NCBI GenBank assembly: GCA_016550485.1
Contig: JABXGV010000207.1
Coordinates: forward strand, 1 to 9,747
DNA length: 9,747 nt
Direction of reading: 5' to 3'
Source: an archaeon
GTDB lineage: Archaea > Asgardarchaeota > Hermodarchaeia > Hermodarchaeales > Hermodarchaeaceae
Below are positions 6,620 to 9,747 of this stretch, piece after piece (the stretch's first letter is position 1; every line of letters begins with the position of its first letter). The position numbers and the translations under genes are program-made. The notes beneath the pieces are model-generated. The model did not search any database. It saw nothing but the letters and a program-made list of their open reading frames with translations, and was not told the DNA's origin.

Positions 6620-8290
6620 ATGAAGTGTTCAAGCGTGGGATGGGTAGTAGCTATGGCATTTATGTTTGAGCATCAGGATGATGAACCTGAAGACGACGAT
6701 GAAGCAGAGGAACCTACACGTTCCCTTTCGCCGAAAGAAGTAACGGGACTACTCCGAGAGTTACTCGATGCGGACAGCGATGTCCGGCTACAGGCAGCGC
6801 GTCAGCTTGGAGACGCGAAGGCGACGAAAGCAGTTGCGCCGCTCCTCAAATTACTGAGCGACCCCGAGCGTGATGTCCGAGTTGAAGCGATTAAGGCGCT
6901 CGCGAAGATTGGAGACCCCCAAGTGGTGCCCCAGTTCGCCCAGCTGGCACAGGAAAAGGATAACACGGTACGGTACTGGGTAATGTGGGGACTAGGGGTC
7001 CTTGGTGGCGCCGACGGAGTTCCAATTCTCGCGCAGGGCGCGGTCGACAAGGAGGAACCTGTGGCTCGGGCGGCAGCGGAAGCCCTGGGGTTGATTCGTG
7101 ACCCGCGAGCTGCCATACCTCTCGTGCAGGCCCTTGATATCAAGAATGAAGCCTTTCATCAAAAGGCGATTGAAGCCCTTATCGAGATTGGCGAACCCTC
7201 CGTGGAGCCCCTGCTGCCCCTCCTCTCCCGTACAGAGGTCACTCCGCAATTAGCTGCGGTGATTGCCCTCGGGGAATTAGGGGACCGCCGTGCCGTGGAT
7301 CCCCTTCTATCGCTGCTGGATGAGAAAGAGGAGTTCCTCCGGCGTGAAGCTGCACGAGCCCTGGGACTGATTGGTGACCCCCGGGCCACAGACCTATTAT
7401 TGGCAGCTCTAGCAGAGAAATCAAAGCTCGTCCGAGCCACTGCCGCGGAAGCCTTAGGACGGCTGGGGGATCCCCGGGCCATCGAGCCCCTTATTGGAGT
7501 GTTGCAGGGAAGCGGCTGGGAGGTCTCCTGGAAGGCGGCTGCCGCCCTCAAAGAGTTTGGCGATATTCGATCCGCTGAGCCCCTCCTGAAAGGCTTGGAG
7601 AAAGTCCCAGTGCCGCGTACATCTGATGGTAGTGTTAGTTTCCTAGAAGAGTATCTTTATCGGAGTCCAGATGTTCCATTGGGTGTGGCTCTCGCGGTAA
7701 GTCTGGGAATACGCATCGCATCCCGGATTCGTAGCCAATTATCTACGATTAGTGCTGCTGAAAAACGATTGTGGCCTATGAACTTTGCTGCCGCGGCGAC
7801 TGAAGCCCTCTGCGCCATCCAAGACCTACCAGTTGCCAAGTTGCTGATTCCTGCATTACAGAAAGGCAACCCCTTCGTTCGCATCGCTGCAGCCCGGGCA
7901 CTAGGGGAACGTGGGGATCCTAGCGCTATTGCCCCACTCATCGATCGGCTTAAGGAGAGTAGCGTGGATGTCCGAAGAAATATAATCGCTGCCTTGGGGA
8001 AGTTCGGTGAGGCGGCGGTAGAACTGCTCTTGCAAGTACTCACCCATAAGGATATGCAAGTGCGGAGTGGAGCCGCTGAAGCCCTCGGTATTATCTGTGA
8101 CAAGCGCGCTGTGACCCCGCTTATCGCGGCACTAAAGGATAAGCAGTGGGAGGTGCGGCGTTCCGCCGCTGAGGCTCTCGGAAACATTGGTGACCCACGT
8201 GCTGTTGAGCCGTTAAACGCGATTCGGATGGAGAAGTCCCGCGAGGTACGGAGCGCCGTACGTACCGCCCTGGAACAAATCGAGGGATAA
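6620..8290 (+). CDS. HEAT-repeat (PBS-lyase type) scaffold protein, 15 repeats with an internal insertion
   Basis: The product has 556 aa. After an acidic segment (about 17-32, rich in Asp and Glu), residues 38-314 form nine roughly 31-residue helical repeats with the G-D-P-R-A-x-x-P-L and V-R-x-x-A-A-x-A-L-G pattern of HEAT_2/PBS-lyase repeats. Repeat 10 is split: its first helix (315-328) is separated from its second (388-402) by about 60 non-repeat residues containing a hydrophobic stretch (352-370). Five more repeats run to the end. Such solenoids bind proteins or, in the phycobilin-lyase branch, chromophores; nothing here suggests a lyase, so a cytoplasmic binding scaffold is the safest call. 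There is no signal peptide. The start is uncertain: ATG codons at 6653 and 6662 are alternatives, and none has a strong Shine-Dalgarno; a leaderless transcript from 6620 would fit the TATA position. The 3' end has only a weak hairpin with no T tract. Confidence 0.85.
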   Translation: MKCSSVGWVVAMAFMFEHQDDEPEDDDEAEEPTRSLSPKEVTGLLRELLDADSDVRLQAARQLGDAKATKAVAPLLKLLSDPERDVRVEAIKALAKIGDPQVVPQFAQLAQEKDNTVRYWVMWGLGVLGGADGVPILAQGAVDKEEPVARAAAEALGLIRDPRAAIPLVQALDIKNEAFHQKAIEALIEIGEPSVEPLLPLLSRTEVTPQLAAVIALGELGDRRAVDPLLSLLDEKEEFLRREAARALGLIGDPRATDLLLAALAEKSKLVRATAAEALGRLGDPRAIEPLIGVLQGSGWEVSWKAAAALKEFGDIRSAEPLLKGLEKVPVPRTSDGSVSFLEEYLYRSPDVPLGVALAVSLGIRIASRIRSQLSTISAAEKRLWPMNFAAAATEALCAIQDLPVAKLLIPALQKGNPFVRIAAARALGERGDPSAIAPLIDRLKESSVDVRRNIIAALGKFGEAAVELLLQVLTHKDMQVRSGAAEALGIICDKRAVTPLIAALKDKQWEVRRSAAEALGNIGDPRAVEPLNAIRMEKSREVRSAVRTALEQIEG

Positions 8291-8361
8291 GCCCTAAGGC
8301 TCAGCCTCACAGCTAGTAATCAACGATTATCCTATCAGCACCAAGTTTTCCGGTACCCTAA

Positions 8362-8372
8362 TAAATTTAAAT
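8362..8372 (+). promoter_or_regulatory. TATA-like box for the C45-type hydrolase gene
   Basis: TAAATTTAAAT is a good archaeal TATA match in an otherwise GC-balanced 118-nt gap. It lies about 37 nt before the ATG, which predicts a transcript start near 8395 and a very short leader. The gene therefore probably has its own promoter despite following the HEAT gene on the same strand. Confidence 0.5.
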
Positions 8373-8408
8373 GGAGCTATGCTCTGAGGGGCATCTCAGC
8401 TGGAATGA

Positions 8409-9395
8409 ATGATGTTTGAGCAGAAGCTATCAGGTAGTTATTACAATATGGGACTTGAGACCGGTCGTATGTTCAAGAAGTTGGGGTTACCCAAGTTCCC
8501 TCCTAAGCTAGACGAAGCCCAGCTAGAGTTTGGCAGGAAGTGTACAGAGGTAGTTGAGGCCCATGCACCAGGGCTTCTCGAGGAGCTCCAGGGGATGGCG
8601 GATGGGAGTGGCTTCGACTTTGATGTTTTTGCGGCGTCGGAGCTGTGCCTGAGCATCAAGTCCGCCTGCAGTGTTATTGCCATCTCGGGGGAGCACATGG
8701 TGGATGGCGTTCCGGTGCTTTTACGGAATCATGACTGGAATGAAGGTGGTGACAAGGACCTTACTGTGTGCTGGACGAGTCCTGAGGGTGGTCTGAAGAG
8801 CCTGGGCACGACCTTCCTCCGTCTTCGCCTAGCCCGCTTCGGAGGCGTGAACGAAGCGGGACTCGCTATCTCCTCTGCCTTAGCGGACTGGACCAACCCC
8901 CAACCCGGAGTGATGTTTCACATCGCCACCCGCTGGATCCTCGACACCTGCCAGAGCACCAAGGAGGCGGTCGCCTATCTTGAGAAGATTCCTAAGACCT
9001 GGGGGATGATGTATGTCATCGCCGATAAGGCGAACGACATCGCCATCGTCGAAGCCCATGCGGAACGAATGAATGTCATCTGGCCAGACAATGGGTTCGC
9101 CGCGGTATCCAACAACTTCCATTCACCCGAAATGAAAGTCCTCGATAAACGAGGTATTTCCTGGGAGAACCCCCGCATCCGCGTCGAATACTACAATGAC
9201 TGGTTTGTCGGGAAGAGCGGCTCAATCAGCCTGGAGGAGGTGCAGGCGGTCATGCGCAACCACGAACACTTCGCTTGTGACCACGTGGAGGGCGGGTTTA
9301 CCATCTGGAGCTGGATCGCCCCCATCGGCGAGCGAAAACTCCTTGTCTGTCAGGGGTCACCCTGTAAGGGCGAATACGTGCCTTACACCTTCTAA
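8409..9395 (+). CDS. Peptidase C45 / acyl-CoA:6-aminopenicillanate acyltransferase-like Ntn hydrolase
   Basis: The product has 328 aa, with no signal peptide, so it is probably cytoplasmic. The N-terminus (S-G-S-Y-Y-N-M-G-L-E-T-G) and the following helices match the C45 pro-region. Cys87 in S-A-C-S-V-I-A is the expected Ntn nucleophile, released by self-cleavage before it, and is followed by the hallmark L-L-R-N-H-D-W (104-110, with Asp109). G-V-N-E-A-G-L (146-152), V-I-A-D (203-206) and V-S-N-N-F-H-S-P-E-M (233-242) match family motifs; Asn235 fits the third catalytic position, where T-N-H-F is usual. The C-terminus (C-Q-G-S-P-C-K-G-E-Y) is also typical. Members form or hydrolyse amide bonds with varied small substrates, and the substrate here cannot be read from the sequence. 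Residue 86 is Ala, where many relatives have Gly. An ATG at 8412 is an equally good start. Convergent with the next gene, with 25 nt between stop codons. Confidence 0.88.
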   Translation: MMFEQKLSGSYYNMGLETGRMFKKLGLPKFPPKLDEAQLEFGRKCTEVVEAHAPGLLEELQGMADGSGFDFDVFAASELCLSIKSACSVIAISGEHMVDGVPVLLRNHDWNEGGDKDLTVCWTSPEGGLKSLGTTFLRLRLARFGGVNEAGLAISSALADWTNPQPGVMFHIATRWILDTCQSTKEAVAYLEKIPKTWGMMYVIADKANDIAIVEAHAERMNVIWPDNGFAAVSNNFHSPEMKVLDKRGISWENPRIRVEYYNDWFVGKSGSISLEEVQAVMRNHEHFACDHVEGGFTIWSWIAPIGERKLLVCQGSPCKGEYVPYTF

Positions 9396-9396
9396 T

Positions 9397-9413
9397 AGAA
9401 GGTAACGCCTTCT
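9397..9413. terminator. Short symmetric hairpin between convergent genes
   Basis: AGAAGG (9397-9402) pairs perfectly with CCTTCT (9408-9413) across a five-base loop. It fills most of the 25-nt gap between two facing stop codons, so it can act for either strand. No long T tract follows on either side; only CTCTCC lies downstream on plus. It uses the same GAAGG/CCTTC core as the other three terminators. Confidence 0.45.
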
Positions 9414-9420
9414 CTCCTAG

Positions 9421-9747
9421 CTATCGGTCTTCTTTCTTGAGCTTCTCAAGTATGGTCGCGGCATCTCGGCGTACTTTGGGGTCTTCATCTTCAAGGCATT
9501 GCGTGATGGCTGCCCGCACTCGGTCGCCGTGGATATGACTGATGGCATGGAGAGTTATTCTTCGAATATCTGGGTCCTGGTCGCTGAGTGCCTCGATCAG
9601 TTCATCGGTGGCGCGTGGGTCACCGACTTGCCCGAGAATAATGGCTATGGTCCAGCGTGTGCTGGGGTCTGAGTGCGTGAGGGTTTGGAGGAGTGGAGCT
9701 AGCGCCTTCTCGCTGCGCAGTCGTACTAGGACTTTGGCGATGACATA
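9421..9747 (-). CDS. HEAT-repeat protein, C-terminal 108 residues (5' end beyond the window)
   Basis: The minus-strand frame is open from the right edge to the TAG at 9423-9421, with no usable start inside the window. It reads as about three and a half HEAT/PBS-lyase repeats: ...A-L-A-P-L-L-Q-T-L-T..., then G-D-P-R-A-T-D-E-L-I-E-A-L with D-P-D-I-R-R, then a unit ending D-P-K-V-R-R-D-A-A-T-I-L-E-K-L, and finally K-K-E-D-R. It is related in repeat type to the HEAT protein at 6620 but not a copy of it. It faces the C45-type hydrolase tail to tail. A scaffold or binding role is inferred from the fold only. Confidence 0.85.
   Translation of the reverse strand, partial: YVIAKVLVRLRSEKALAPLLQTLTHSDPSTRWTIAIILGQVGDPRATDELIEALSDQDPDIRRITLHAISHIHGDRVRAAITQCLEDEDPKVRRDAATILEKLKKEDR

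Noticed and set aside
8298..8312. AGGCT-C-AGCCT palindrome after the HEAT gene as a terminator
   Set aside because: The one-base loop means the inner pairs cannot form, and no T tract follows.

Overview
The window looks archaeal. Three features point that way: AT-rich TATA-like elements where bacterial promoters would sit; a surface-protein tail of Ile-Pro-Gly-Phe, one transmembrane helix and an Arg/Lys-rich end; and large secreted proteins built from about 40-residue propeller blades followed by Ig/cadherin-like domains that begin 'PP-x-W ... PTDQTLDYG'. From memory this last combination is common in Asgard archaea (Thorarchaeia and relatives), but that is recognition without a database search. 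No rRNA, tRNA, CRISPR array or insertion sequence was seen.

Left half (1-5335): two tandem, same-strand paralogues for very large secreted, membrane-anchored proteins. The first is cut by the left edge and shows its last five 40-residue blades, an Ig-like module, three Ig/cadherin-like repeats and a C-terminal helix. The second is complete (1114 aa from the chosen start): signal peptide, Pro/Ser/Thr-rich linker, 15 full blades plus one blade split between the two ends of the array (16 in all), the same module plus three repeats, an IPGF motif, a helix and a basic tail. The blades are so alike in DNA that they form a 120-bp coding satellite shared by both genes. The 221-nt gap between them holds a terminator, a TATA-like box and a leader with a hairpin just ahead of a strong Shine-Dalgarno.

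Middle (5336-6619): a convergent small secreted protein (163 aa, minus strand) carries the same IPGF-helix-basic tail. Next is a remnant of a VapC-type PIN-domain toxin that appears to have lost two internal pieces, with no antitoxin beside it.

Right part (6620-9747): a 15-repeat HEAT (PBS-lyase type) protein with a roughly 60-residue insertion inside repeat 10; a complete cytoplasmic C45-family (acyltransferase-like) Ntn hydrolase; and, convergent with it and leaving the window, the C-terminal end of a second HEAT-repeat protein on the minus strand.

The three surface proteins plausibly share an export and anchoring route. The HEAT proteins and the hydrolase look like independent cytoplasmic genes with their own promoters. 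A theme across the window is that four gene 3' ends carry hairpins built on the same GAAGG/CCTTC stem, three of them followed by pyrimidine/T tracts.
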